Origin: DATKCN01 sp035513175
GTDB taxonomy: Bacteria; Chloroflexota; Chloroflexia; Thermomicrobiales; CFX8
Assembly (NCBI GenBank): GCA_035513175.1
Contig: DATKCN010000403.1
Span: 1 to 36,975, forward strand
Length of the DNA: 36,975 nucleotides
Direction of reading: 5' to 3'
Of the stretch, positions 8,181-16,953 are shown one piece after another. Each line of letters opens with the position of its first letter. The stretch's first letter is position 1. The notes below the pieces were generated by a model. It was not told the DNA's origin and did not search any database. It saw only the letters and a list, made by a program, of their open reading frames with translations. Made by a program: the position numbers and the translations under genes.

Positions 8181-10552
8181 GATTCCCTCAGATACGCGAT
8201 AGTGACACCGTCACCGCCCTCGTAATGAGGAGGCGTCTCGTAGCGCTCGACGAGCGGATGCCGCGACACGACCTGCCGCACGACTTCGCGCAATGCTCCG
8301 GTCCCCTTGCCATGCACGATCCGCACGTATGGCAGCCGGGACAGATAGGCGTCGTTGATGTACTCGTCGACCATCTGATCGACGCCAGCGGCGCGCTGAC
8401 CTCGAACATGCAGCTCAATGTCGACGTCACGGCGCGGCGCTGGCGGAGCAATCGTCCGAGCCGGCGCCGGCTTGTGGGGACCGCCGATCCTGCGCAGCAA
8501 TGCGAGCGGCTGCCGCACCTTGAACGCGCCCATCTGAATGTCAGCTTGTTCACCATCGTCCGAGAATCCGACTACCTCGCCCTCGCCCCCGAGCGATGTG
8601 ATCTCGACGTGGTCGCCGATTCGCAGGGGCGCAGGAGCCGCGGACACGCGAGCGGGTTTACGGCGCACTGCCCGGCGAACCTGCTCGGTAGCCTGCTCCA
8701 GCTCCGCTCTGGCTGCTTCCGTCGTGGACTTGAACTCCTGGGCCGGGAGTCGCGGAGAAATCTCGCGCAGCCTGCGCACCGACTGACGCGCCTCCGCCAA
8801 CTCACGTTCGATTTCAGTGAGAGCGTCCTGTCGCGCCGTTTCGCGAATCCCGTCCGCCTCCGCGCGCGCTTCCTGCGCCTCCCGCAGTAATGTCTCGGCA
8901 TTGGACCGATCGCGTTCCGCGTCACGGGCCGCGCGTTGAGCCTCACCGCGCCGCTCGCGGATCTCGCCGAGCAGCGTGTCGACGCGTTCCACGTCCGGGT
9001 TGAGAAACGCTCTCGCTCGATCGATCACCGGCGCCGGCATGCCGAGTCTGCTCGCGATAGCCAACGCGTTTGACTGCCCCGGAACGCCAACGACGAGGCG
9101 GAATGTTGGCGACAAGGTCGGTAGATCAAACTCGACGCTGCCGTTCTCGGCGCCGGGTGTTGCATACGCAAATGCCTTCAGCTCGGAGTAGTGGGTCGTG
9201 CCGATGGCGAGGCAGTCGCGTTCCAGCAGCTCGACAATCACGGCACGCGCCAGCGCCGCGCCTTCCTCGGGATCGGTACCCGCGCCAAGCTCGTCAAGCA
9301 GTACGAGGCTGCGCGACGTCACATCTCGCAGCATGGCGATGACGCGCGTCATGTGGGATGAAAACGTCGAGAGGCTTTGCTCGATGCTCTGCTCGTCGCC
9401 AATGTCGGCAAACACGCCGTCGAACACGCACAGCTCGCTGCCCTGGTCAGCGGGAATAAACAAGCCGGATTGCGCCATCAGTGCCATGAGCCCGACAGTC
9501 TTAAGTGCGACCGTCTTGCCGCCGGTGTTCGGGCCGGTGATGACGAGGACCCGGAAGCTCGCTCCAAGTTCGAGATCGATAGGCACGACCGTTGTGGGGT
9601 CGAGTAGTGGATGCCTGGCCTGCTTCACCGCCACTCGCCGGCCTGACGGACTATCGTCGTCGGTGATTACTGGTCGCGTCGCGCGGGTCAGCGAGGCATA
9701 GCGAGCCTTCGCGAGAGCGAGATCGATGGCAGCTAGTGCCTCGAGGCTCCGGCGGATGCTGTCAGCTTCCGCCCCGACCAGCGACGAGAGGTGCCGCAGG
9801 ATGCGCTCGACCTCGTGGCGCTCGGCGGCTTGCAACTCTCGCCAGCGGTTGTTCAGCTCGACGATTTCCATTGGCTCGACGAACAGTGTCTGACCGCTGG
9901 CGGAGGTGTCGTGAACGACGCCGGGCAGCTGTCCGCGCCGGTCTGCGCGAATGGGCAACACGTACCTTCCGTCACGCTGCGTGACGATCGGATCCTGGAT
10001 CGCAGGCGCGTGCTGCGAGCTCTGAAGAATGCGCTGGACACGATCGACGACCCGCGCATGGGCGCGGCGGAGATCGATTCGAATTGTGCGCAGCGCGTTA
10101 CTGGCCGAATCGAGCACATCTCCCCGTTCGCTGATCGATCGTTGGAGGTCCGCTTCAAGCCCGGGAAGCTCCGAAACAAAGCCGACGAACTCACCCATGG
10201 CTGGGAATCGGTCGGTCGCGTCGTCGATCTTGAGGAACGCGCGACGGGTCACACGAGCGGCCGCAATCGTGCCAAGCACCTCTAGAAGGTCCTCCGGTCC
10301 GAGGACCCCTGAAATGGCGGCCCGGTCGATGTGACGACGGATGTCGCGGGTCCCACCGACGCCGAACGACGGATGCTCTTCGATCAGCTCGTACGCTTCG
10401 GCGGTGACGGACAGGAGATATGCGACGGTGGCTGGATCCGCGCTTGGACCGATGCTGCCGGCGCGTTCGGAAGCCAGCGAAAACTGACAGTGCCGTTGTA
10501 GCAGCTCCCGCACCCTGTCGAATTCAAGTGTCGTCAGGATGTCGGTGGCCAT
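8177..10552 (-). CDS. mutS2: Endonuclease MutS2 (MutSB)
   Basis: MutS2-family ATPase and nuclease; in known species it acts in suppressing homologous recombination or in rescue of collided ribosomes, not in mismatch repair. 791 residues, the usual length. The MutS core lacks the mismatch-recognition domain; Walker A is GPNTGGKT (about 338-346), Walker B is LVLLDELGAGTDPEEGAALA, a coiled-coil clamp rich in Glu/Arg/Ala follows (about 520-610), then a KOW-like beta segment, and a C-terminal Smr nuclease domain with ELHVRGQRA and HGKGTGALR. It lies 22 nt after cvpA and overlaps DUF2007 by 4 nt. The cvpA-mutS2 neighbourhood is also known from Bacillus (yshB-polX-mutSB), without polX here. Confidence 0.96.
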   Translation of the reverse strand: MATDILTTLEFDRVRELLQRHCQFSLASERAGSIGPSADPATVAYLLSVTAEAYELIEEHPSFGVGGTRDIRRHIDRAAISGVLGPEDLLEVLGTIAAARVTRRAFLKIDDATDRFPAMGEFVGFVSELPGLEADLQRSISERGDVLDSASNALRTIRIDLRRAHARVVDRVQRILQSSQHAPAIQDPIVTQRDGRYVLPIRADRRGQLPGVVHDTSASGQTLFVEPMEIVELNNRWRELQAAERHEVERILRHLSSLVGAEADSIRRSLEALAAIDLALAKARYASLTRATRPVITDDDSPSGRRVAVKQARHPLLDPTTVVPIDLELGASFRVLVITGPNTGGKTVALKTVGLMALMAQSGLFIPADQGSELCVFDGVFADIGDEQSIEQSLSTFSSHMTRVIAMLRDVTSRSLVLLDELGAGTDPEEGAALARAVIVELLERDCLAIGTTHYSELKAFAYATPGAENGSVEFDLPTLSPTFRLVVGVPGQSNALAIASRLGMPAPVIDRARAFLNPDVERVDTLLGEIRERRGEAQRAARDAERDRSNAETLLREAQEARAEADGIRETARQDALTEIERELAEARQSVRRLREISPRLPAQEFKSTTEAARAELEQATEQVRRAVRRKPARVSAAPAPLRIGDHVEITSLGGEGEVVGFSDDGEQADIQMGAFKVRQPLALLRRIGGPHKPAPARTIAPPAPRRDVDIELHVRGQRAAGVDQMVDEYINDAYLSRLPYVRIVHGKGTGALREVVRQVVSRHPLVERYETPPHYEGGDGVTIAYLRES

Positions 10553-10574
10553 CGATGTGCGTCGCCGATCGTCC

Positions 10575-11144
10575 TCAGTCTGGAGGCGGTTGCAGTATCA
10601 CCGGCAGCTCGCCGGAAAACCACGGCTTGAACGTCGCCGAGACGGGCGGCTGGATCTTCAACACGACAGGCGCCAGCTCCGATCCTCGAATCTGTTTCGT
10701 GAGGAACCCGGTCTGCTCCTGACCGTCGGAGGTCACAGACGTCTGAGACAGCGCGCCTATTAAAATCACGGTCACTGACAGTGTCATCGCGACCGTCAAC
10801 AACCCAACCATGACGGCCAGCGCGGCGCCGCCGATGTTATCAAGGATAACGAATCTTCCCCGTCGCGCCGACATCGTCTTGAAGGAAAAGGTCGCGACCC
10901 AGTAAAACGCGGCTGCAAACGTCCCGAACAGTATGAGGAATGCGGTCAGCTCCGCCGTGGAGACGCCGACGCCTTCAACGCCCTCGCGAATGCGAACGGC
11001 GATGGAGTCGTAGAACGTCGCGCTGACGATGGTCGCGAAGTACAATGCAATCAGCGTGGCGACGATGCGACCGACGCCGCTGAAGAACCCGATCAACACG
11101 AGCGCCGAAATGATGATGATGATAATCGCGTCAAGTATGTTCAT
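10575..11144 (-). CDS. cvpA: CvpA-family membrane protein
   Basis: 189-residue protein with four predicted membrane helices: about 2-20 (LDAIIIIIISALVLIGFF), 28-45, 62-84 and 97-124. The arrangement and the N-terminal pattern ILDAII-to-GFFSG match the CvpA (colicin V production) family, whose members affect envelope homeostasis. The C-terminus is Pro-rich and likely outside or cytoplasmic tail. I chose ATG 11144 because the membrane segment starts there; the open frame continues 13 codons further upstream. A weak TTGAGT (minus; plus 11182-11187) may belong to its promoter. First gene of the mutS2 operon and divergent from lexA. Confidence 0.85.
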   Translation of the reverse strand: MNILDAIIIIIISALVLIGFFSGVGRIVATLIALYFATIVSATFYDSIAVRIREGVEGVGVSTAELTAFLILFGTFAAAFYWVATFSFKTMSARRGRFVILDNIGGAALAVMVGLLTVAMTLSVTVILIGALSQTSVTSDGQEQTGFLTKQIRGSELAPVVLKIQPPVSATFKPWFSGELPVILQPPPD

Positions 11145-11277
11145 GTGGCCGCCGTTGATATCATGAGACACGTCCTGACCCACTCAAGATCAGCGTGCGT
11201 GCAAACCGCGCGAGTCTCCATGACCACAGCGTACGGCTGGCGCTGGCGCCTCCGCAAGGGCTCATTAGTCCCAATGA

Positions 11278-11306
11278 TTGACACGAACATCTGTTCGACA
11301 TATACT
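11278..11306 (+). promoter_or_regulatory. Sigma-70-type promoter of lexA
   Basis: TTGACA (11278-11283), 17-bp spacer, TATACT (11301-11306). The -35 is perfect and the -10 has five of six consensus bases. The start of transcription would fall near 11313, giving a leader of about 54 nt with GGGAG before the ATG at 11367. The spacer contains the SOS box at 11284-11297. Confidence 0.88.
11284..11297. promoter_or_regulatory. LexA operator (SOS box)
   Basis: CGAACATCTGTTCG: arms CGAAC and GTTCG around ATCT, the form known for LexA of Bacillus, Actinobacteria and Chloroflexota. Its position between -35 and -10 would block RNA polymerase, so lexA is very likely autorepressed. Confidence 0.9.
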
Positions 11307-11366
11307 CACTATGTCGAGTCGGGCCCGGCGGGATGTCCCTGGGCAAAGCCAGCACGGGAGCATGAG

Positions 11367-12008
11367 ATGGCCAAGCAACTGTCACGGCGGCAGCAAGACA
11401 TCCTGAGCTTTATCGAGTCATTCAGTGACGACCGATCCTATCCGCCGACTATTCGCGACATTCAGGAGGGTCTGGACATCTCGTCGACGAGTGTCGTGGA
11501 CTACAACCTGAAGGTGCTCGAGCAGCGCAACCTGATCCACCGGAACCGCAACATCTCGCGCGGCATCGAGCTGGTCGGCAGACCCGCGCCGCGGCGCGGC
11601 ATGATCTCGATTCCTGTCATTGGACAGATCGCCGCCGGAGAACCTATTCCTGTCCCGGACGACATGGCGAGCTCCGAGTATCTCGATACGATCGACCTTG
11701 GCCCCGAGGTGCTCGGCGGCAGGACGGACGGTCTGTTCGCGCTGCGGGTGCGTGGCCACTCGATGGTCGACGCGCTGATTAATGACGGCGATGTCGTGGT
11801 GCTTCGGCAGCAGAGCGTGTGCGAAAACGGGGACACCGTCGCTGTATGGTTGCGCGAGGAACGCGAGACGACGCTCAAGCGACTGTACAACGAGGGTGAG
11901 CGGGTGCGCTTGCAGCCCGCAAACGTCACGATGGCCCCAATCTACACGGACACGAGCAACGTCGAGGTTCAGGGAAAGCTCGTCACGGTGCTGCGGTCGA
12001 TGACGTAG
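11367..12008 (+). CDS. lexA: SOS repressor LexA
   Basis: Repressor of the DNA-damage response; on RecA filaments it cleaves itself. 213 residues. The N-terminal winged helix-turn-helix (about 1-65) is followed by the S24 peptidase domain. Cleavage site is Ala90-Gly91 (IGQIAAGEPI), nucleophile Ser132 in VRGHSMVDALI, and general base Lys171 in TTLKRL. I chose the ATG at 11367, with GGGAG six bases upstream, because MAKQLSRRQQDIL is the conserved beginning; upstream codons in the same frame run through the promoter. All catalytic residues are intact. Confidence 0.98.
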   Translation: MAKQLSRRQQDILSFIESFSDDRSYPPTIRDIQEGLDISSTSVVDYNLKVLEQRNLIHRNRNISRGIELVGRPAPRRGMISIPVIGQIAAGEPIPVPDDMASSEYLDTIDLGPEVLGGRTDGLFALRVRGHSMVDALINDGDVVVLRQQSVCENGDTVAVWLREERETTLKRLYNEGERVRLQPANVTMAPIYTDTSNVEVQGKLVTVLRSMT

Positions 12009-12099
12009 GCCGAGCTGCGCCGGCCAGTCGGGCCGTAAGCGTGGCTTCGGGAACTGAGCGAGCTTGGCCGGCAGCGGCGATTCTAGTACCATCGCGAGC

Positions 12100-13287
12100 A
12101 TGATGTCACACGGCGTGTCAGCGCTTGCGGGTGTTGATGTCGTCATGCTCGGAACATTCTCCGCGTGGCGTCTCGGAACACTCCAGGCGCGGGCGCTGCC
12201 TCTGGCAATCGCGCTGCGCGGACTTGGCGTGCGTAGCGCGATTGTCACCGTCCCGTGGGATCGGCCATCTGAACGCGGCGTCATTGATTCGATCTCTGGG
12301 ATCCCGGTTGTGAATACGCGAGCGGTGTCGCCCGCGCTGGCCGCGTTGGCGATGGCGGAACAAAGAGCAACGCTGCGAGCGCTGCGGCCGCGACTGGTCC
12401 ACGTTTTCAAGCCGAAGGGCTTCGGTGGATTCACGGCGGCGCTGGAACGATCGGTTCCGCTGCTTGTCGATGCGGATGATTGGGAAGGCGACGGCGGCTG
12501 GAATCGGCAGGGTTCTTACAGCGTGCTGCAACGGAGGTTGTTCGATCGACAGGAGCGTCGCCTCCAGCGCGACGCTGACGGAGTCACTGCCGCCAGCACG
12601 TTGCTCACACACCGCGCGCGTCAACTCCGAGCACATCGCCACCCTGAAAGCGTGTATCACCTGCCGAATGGTCTCCCATCGGAGTGGTTCACGCAGCTCC
12701 GCGACGCGGGAATGCAACGTGAAGTCAGCGATCCGCACGCGAACCGACGCATCGTACTGTACTCGCGGTTCGCGGAGTTCGCGGATGATTGGCTAAGCAG
12801 ATTCGCCGTCGAGCTTGACGGTCATCTGCTCTCGCGTGTCGAACTGTGTGTTGTTGGAGAGACGACAGATCAGCTTACTGGTATTGGGTTTGAGTTTCTT
12901 GAAGTCAATCAACTGGGATATGTCGCACGAAATCAACTACCGCACGTGCTCGGCTCCTCGTGCATTGCGGTGTTCCCCTTCGATGACTCGCTCGTCACAC
13001 GATCCAAGAATTCAGTAAAGCTGCTCGAGCTGATGGCAGCAGGCTGCGCCGTCGTCGCGACCGACACTGGCGACATCGCGCGCACGCTCGGAGCCGCAGG
13101 CGTGCTTGTCAGCGGCTCGGATCCAGCCGTGATGGCGGACGAAGTGGCACGCCTGCTCGATAATTCAACGGCCCGCTCAGCTCATGCAGCCCTTGGCCCA
13201 CGCCGTGTGCAAGCGCAGTTCCTGATCGAAAAAACCGCCGCGACATTGCGTCACGTCTATGAGCGCCACGTGGCGTCGTGGTCGTGA
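12100..13287 (+). CDS. GT4-like glycosyltransferase
   Basis: 395-residue GT-B-fold glycosyltransferase related to family GT4. Evidence is the N-terminal Rossmann start VVMLGTFSAWRLGTLQARAL, a mid-protein VHVFKPKGFGGF, and the C-terminal donor-binding region KNSVKLLELMAAGCAVVATDT (with the E-x7-E-like spacing reduced), followed by a Rossmann tail. Two adjacent ATGs (12100, 12103) are the likely starts; the frame is open to a TTG at 12064. Donor and acceptor are not recognisable. First of three coupled genes: its stop overlaps the start of the VanZ-like gene by 4 nt. Confidence 0.8.
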   Translation: MMSHGVSALAGVDVVMLGTFSAWRLGTLQARALPLAIALRGLGVRSAIVTVPWDRPSERGVIDSISGIPVVNTRAVSPALAALAMAEQRATLRALRPRLVHVFKPKGFGGFTAALERSVPLLVDADDWEGDGGWNRQGSYSVLQRRLFDRQERRLQRDADGVTAASTLLTHRARQLRAHRHPESVYHLPNGLPSEWFTQLRDAGMQREVSDPHANRRIVLYSRFAEFADDWLSRFAVELDGHLLSRVELCVVGETTDQLTGIGFEFLEVNQLGYVARNQLPHVLGSSCIAVFPFDDSLVTRSKNSVKLLELMAAGCAVVATDTGDIARTLGAAGVLVSGSDPAVMADEVARLLDNSTARSAHAALGPRRVQAQFLIEKTAATLRHVYERHVASWS

Positions 13288-13631
13288 CGTCGATCGCTCG
13301 TGGGCACAGCAGTATGACAGTTGCGGCCATGCTGTTAGCGACATGCATGCTTAGGCTCGCCGCGCAAATCGCGCTGTACGCGGTCCTGGCCGTCGTCGTT
13401 CATGTCGGGATTACGCATGGCACGGTCATTACACCTCGACACGTGCTGCTCGCGATAGCCGCGAGCACACTGTTCGGCATTGCTGCCGAGCGTCGCCAGA
13501 TTACGATGAAGGGCCGCACGGCGAACCCCGTGGACGTGCTCGCTGACTTCGCCGGTGTGTCGATGGCTTGCCTGGTGACATTCGTCGCAGCGCGCTGTGC
13601 GAGGAGTATCCGCGCGGGACGAGTCGCGTGA
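13284..13631 (+). CDS. VanZ-like small membrane protein
   Basis: About 115 residues with three or so membrane helices. The segment AIAASTLFGIAAERRQ, then KGRTANPVDVLADFAGV, matches the core of the VanZ family (helix, E-x-x-Q, G-R-T/S, D-x-x-A-N/D-x-x-G). VanZ proteins are found in glycopeptide resistance and in envelope or exopolysaccharide loci; the biochemical role is not settled. I favour the GTG at 13284, which gives a 4-nt GTGA overlap with the glycosyltransferase; GTG 13278 and ATG 13314 are alternatives. Its TGA shares one base with the next ATG. Confidence 0.68.
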   Translation: MTSIARGHSSMTVAAMLLATCMLRLAAQIALYAVLAVVVHVGITHGTVITPRHVLLAIAASTLFGIAAERRQITMKGRTANPVDVLADFAGVSMACLVTFVAARCARSIRAGRVA

Positions 13632-15034
13632 TGTCTCGGGCGGGTCGCTACTCTCTCGGAGTGATCGGCATCACGCTTGCCTGCTACCTCGCCGCGATGC
13701 CTCTCGTTCTAAAGCGGCTCAACCCCATTACCGGCGATGAGCCTTTCTACGTCATGACCGGGATCTCACTGATTCGGGACCGAAGCCTCGACGAAACCGC
13801 GAACTACTCTCGCGGGGTCTATAACGAGTTCTACCCTGATGATCCTCTTCCACCAGAGTGGCGCGGTTGGCCGGGATTTCCCCGCAAGCTGCCGCCACAC
13901 GCGGCGATCACCGCCCGGGACGGCTTGTACACAAAGCACGGACTCGGGCTCTCACTGCTGATCGCGCTCCCCTACGAGGCGATCGGGCGGGTCGGAGCGA
14001 TGCTTGTCGTCATCGCCATGGCCTCGATCGCGGCTCTCAACATGCACCTGCTCGGGCGAGAGTCCGGTGTTCCGCATGGTCTTTCAGCGGCCGTCGCGAT
14101 CTCAATTGCGCTGACGTTACCGTTCGCTCCCTACGCTCTATTGCTATTTCCCGAAGTCCCTGCAGCGCTATTGATGATTTACGCGGTGCGACGAGTCGCC
14201 GCTCCAAGCAACAGCAGTTGGCAATGGGCTCTCGCCGGCTGCTGCATTGGATTCCTGCCCTGGCTGCATCAACGATTCGGTCCATCCGCGGTGGCGCTGA
14301 CGACGATCATCGCCTATCGTATCCTTAGATCCCGCCAACTCACGGCAGCCATTGCCAGTGGCGCGCCTATAGTCGCGGGCGCGGCGTCCATCATCGCTTA
14401 CAACCTGTGGCTGTACGGAAGGCCGCTGCAAAATACCGACGACCATGCTGGGTTCAGCAGTTTCAGCGGAGCGGTCAACGGGCTGTTTGGCCTGCTGCTG
14501 GATGCTCAGTGGGGGCTGCTGATCGCCGCGCCAATCTATGTGCTGGCGTTCGCCGGACTGCCCACGTGGCACAGGCAGAACAACAGGCTGATGTCTGTCG
14601 CGGTTCTAACAGTCGCGCCGTACATTGGTGTCGTTGCAGCGTACCAGGTCTGGTGGGGAGAGTGGGGACCACCTGCACGATATCTCGTCCCCGTTATCCC
14701 TCTCGCGGCGGCCCCGATCGGGTGCGTCCTGCTGAAGTACAGGAGTCGGGGCCGAATAGCCGCCGGATTGCTGGGATTGTCCAGCGTCGGACTCATGATC
14801 ATCGCGCTCGGCAACCCTCAACGTCTCTACCATCATCCTGATGGGCATAACAATCTTGTTGGGCGGCTTAGCGACGCGGTAAGCATCGACCTGGCCTCAG
14901 CACTCGTCGCCTTTCAACCACTGTCCCAGGATGCGTTGCTCGCCAGGACGATCGCCGCATTACTAATGATCGTTGTGCTGGCGATTGTCGGGCTTCTCAC
15001 ATATTGGGACCTGCTCCCGCGGCGCCGTCGTTAA
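13631..15034 (+). CDS. GT-C-type membrane glycosyltransferase (GT39/ArnT-like)
   Basis: 467-residue polytopic protein with about 10-11 membrane helices. Soon after helix 1 lies NPITGDEPFYVMTGISL, the acidic loop (D-E) seen in GT-C enzymes that use polyprenyl-phosphate sugars, and further loop motifs LYTKHGLGLSLLIALPYE and WWGEWGPPARYLVP recall this group. The ATG at 13631 shares its A with the TGA of the upstream gene (TGATG). Substrate unknown; likely transfers a lipid-linked sugar to an envelope polymer or protein on the outer face (inference). Confidence 0.75.
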   Translation: MSRAGRYSLGVIGITLACYLAAMPLVLKRLNPITGDEPFYVMTGISLIRDRSLDETANYSRGVYNEFYPDDPLPPEWRGWPGFPRKLPPHAAITARDGLYTKHGLGLSLLIALPYEAIGRVGAMLVVIAMASIAALNMHLLGRESGVPHGLSAAVAISIALTLPFAPYALLLFPEVPAALLMIYAVRRVAAPSNSSWQWALAGCCIGFLPWLHQRFGPSAVALTTIIAYRILRSRQLTAAIASGAPIVAGAASIIAYNLWLYGRPLQNTDDHAGFSSFSGAVNGLFGLLLDAQWGLLIAAPIYVLAFAGLPTWHRQNNRLMSVAVLTVAPYIGVVAAYQVWWGEWGPPARYLVPVIPLAAAPIGCVLLKYRSRGRIAAGLLGLSSVGLMIIALGNPQRLYHHPDGHNNLVGRLSDAVSIDLASALVAFQPLSQDALLARTIAALLMIVVLAIVGLLTYWDLLPRRRR

Positions 15035-15181
15035 CAGCTTCCATCATTCGGCATGGCGCACGGTTCATGCTACTCTGAGACCGGCACGCTCGAGCGCCCG
15101 TGGGACGACACCGACCGATGCTTCGAGAACAGCCTGGCACGCATGTCCATAACACACGTCGACAACGATTGTTAAGCGGCG

Positions 15182-15745
15182 ATGTATGAGATATTGACTG
15201 GCCTCGGTCTGGCGATGCCCGCGGGACTAAACGCGTACATCCCGCTGCTTGCAGTTGCCCTGGCGGACCGGTACACGGGGCTGATCCACCTGACGGCGCC
15301 ATACGATGTCATCTCCTCACCCGTGGCGATCGTGCTGCTGATCGTCCTGCTCCTGGTTGAACTGCTGGCCGACAAGATTCCCGTCATCGACCACGTGAAT
15401 GACCTCGTTCAATCGGCCATTCGACCATCGAGCGGAGCGGTGCTAATGATGGCGAGCACCGATGCACTACCCGCAATGAATCCGATCGTCGCGATGATCC
15501 TTGGGCTCACAATCGCCGGAGCCGTGCACGTCGCGAAGGCGGCCGTGCGTCCAGTCGTCACGGCCATGACGGGAGGCATCGGCAATCCAGTGGTCAGCGC
15601 TGCTGAGGACGGCGCGGCGATCGGGATCACGGTCATAGCGCTGGTCGCTCCGATACTGATCGTTGTCGTTATCGTTGCTGCTACGTATGCCGTGTACGCC
15701 GTGTACCGTCGACGCGCTCGCCGCCGTCACGCGCCGGATTCGTAG
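15182..15745 (+). CDS. DUF4126-family membrane protein
   Basis: 187 residues with about four hydrophobic helices. The N-terminus GLAMPAGLNAYIPLLAVALADR is the hallmark of DUF4126, and the middle IPVIDHVNDLVQSAIRPSSGA and C-terminal GNPVVSAAEDG segments also fit. Function unknown. It lies alone, 147 nt after the previous gene, with no strong Shine-Dalgarno before the ATG at 15182. The C-terminus is short and Arg-rich. Confidence 0.78.
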   Translation: MYEILTGLGLAMPAGLNAYIPLLAVALADRYTGLIHLTAPYDVISSPVAIVLLIVLLLVELLADKIPVIDHVNDLVQSAIRPSSGAVLMMASTDALPAMNPIVAMILGLTIAGAVHVAKAAVRPVVTAMTGGIGNPVVSAAEDGAAIGITVIALVAPILIVVVIVAATYAVYAVYRRRARRRHAPDS

Positions 15746-15769
15746 CGACGCGAGACGCGTCGGCCATTG

Positions 15770-15798
15770 TTGAGTCGTCACGACTAAACATGTATACT
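15770..15798 (+). promoter_or_regulatory. Sigma-70-type promoter of dnaJ-like gene
   Basis: TTGAGT (15770-15775), 17-bp spacer, TATACT (15793-15798), 39 nt before the ATG at 15838. The start of transcription would lie near 15805, inside a sequence (GAACATCTGT, 15804-15813) shared with the lexA operator. No CIRCE element is seen. Confidence 0.75.
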
Positions 15799-15837
15799 AT
15801 ACGGAACATCTGTATTCGCGTTCAAAGGACGAGGACG

Positions 15838-16872
15838 ATGCAGTTCCAGGACTATTACTCGATACTCGGCGTCCCGAGGAACGCTGACGAAAAGGCGATC
15901 AAGCGAGCATACCGCGAGTTGGCGCGCAAACTGCATCCCGACGTTAACAATGAGCCAGACGCCGAGGAGCGGTTCAAGGCGCTGAACGAGGCGCACCAGG
16001 TCTTGTCGGACTCGGAAAAGCGGGCGAAGTACGACCGCTTCGGCGCGGACTGGGAGCGCTACCAGACGGCTCCGGATAATGGCGCCGGAACGCCCGACTT
16101 CAGTCAATGGTTCACTGGCAGCGGCGCCGGAGATCCGAACGTCCGATACGAGTATCGGAGCAGCGGTGGCGAAGGCTTCTCCGACTTCTTTGAGACGCTG
16201 TTCGGTTCGACGCCAGCACGGGGAAGGAGCAGAGGCCGCGCGGCGCGACGGGGTGAAGATCACGAGTACACGGTCGATGTGCCACTGCGGGAGGCGTTCA
16301 GCGGAACCGAGCGTGTGTTCGATATTCAGGCGGCGGAAGTGTGCTCGGCATGTCGCGGTGCTGGCATGACCGCCCGTGAGCTGTGTGGGGCCTGCGACGC
16401 GACCGGATCGATCAGCCGCAAGAGCCGGATCGAGGTGACGATTCCTGCCGGAATTCGAGACGGACAGAAGGTCCGCGTAGCCGGCAAGGGGTCTCCGGGT
16501 TCGGAGGGCGGCCCTGCCGGAGACATATATCTGAGGGTCAAGGTCCGGCCGGACGCGCAATTCACACTCGAAGGCAGCGACCTGAAAACGAGCGTCGCTG
16601 TGCCACTGTACACTGCCATGCTGGGGGGCGAGGTCATCGTCAACACGTTGGCGGGGAAGGTCTCACTGACGATTCCGCCTGAGACGCAGAACGGCAGGGT
16701 CTTTCGCCTGAAAGGTCAGGGATGGCCGGTTGCGATCGGATCGCGGCAGCGTGGAGACCTATTGGCCAAGGTGAACGTCGTGCTGCCCAAGGATCTCAAT
16801 GAGCAGGAGCATGAGCTGTTCGAGCGGCTGCAAGCGGAACGGGCGGCCGACAGAGCGTCAACAGTGGCGTGA
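15838..16872 (+). CDS. dnaJ: DnaJ-like J-domain chaperone with half zinc finger
   Basis: Hsp40 co-chaperone that stimulates DnaK ATPase. 344 residues. The J domain has HPD at 33-35, followed by a Gly/Ser-rich linker (about 75-110) and a C-terminal substrate-binding domain. The cysteine region has only two C-x-x-C modules, CSACRGAG (about 169) and CGACDATG (about 183), where classical DnaJ has four; CbpA-type proteins have none. The ATG at 15838 is preceded by AAAGGACGAGG. No dnaK or grpE lies in the window. purA follows 81 nt downstream and may share the transcript. CbpA-like is the alternative name. Confidence 0.92.
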   Translation: MQFQDYYSILGVPRNADEKAIKRAYRELARKLHPDVNNEPDAEERFKALNEAHQVLSDSEKRAKYDRFGADWERYQTAPDNGAGTPDFSQWFTGSGAGDPNVRYEYRSSGGEGFSDFFETLFGSTPARGRSRGRAARRGEDHEYTVDVPLREAFSGTERVFDIQAAEVCSACRGAGMTARELCGACDATGSISRKSRIEVTIPAGIRDGQKVRVAGKGSPGSEGGPAGDIYLRVKVRPDAQFTLEGSDLKTSVAVPLYTAMLGGEVIVNTLAGKVSLTIPPETQNGRVFRLKGQGWPVAIGSRQRGDLLAKVNVVLPKDLNEQEHELFERLQAERAADRASTVA

Positions 16873-16953
16873 TACGATTTCCGGTTGGTAGGCGACCGGG
16901 GCGGCTCGTCGATGAACCCCTGCCGCGCGGGAAACGAGCGAGGAGCGGCGACG

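Noticed and set aside
11418..12434. 338-codon open frame antisense to lexA and the next gene
   Set aside because: lexA on the other strand is intact with all catalytic residues; the antisense product shows no recognisable domain.
15784..16560. 258-codon open frame antisense to dnaJ
   Set aside because: Covers a sound J-domain gene and its promoter; no protein-like features.
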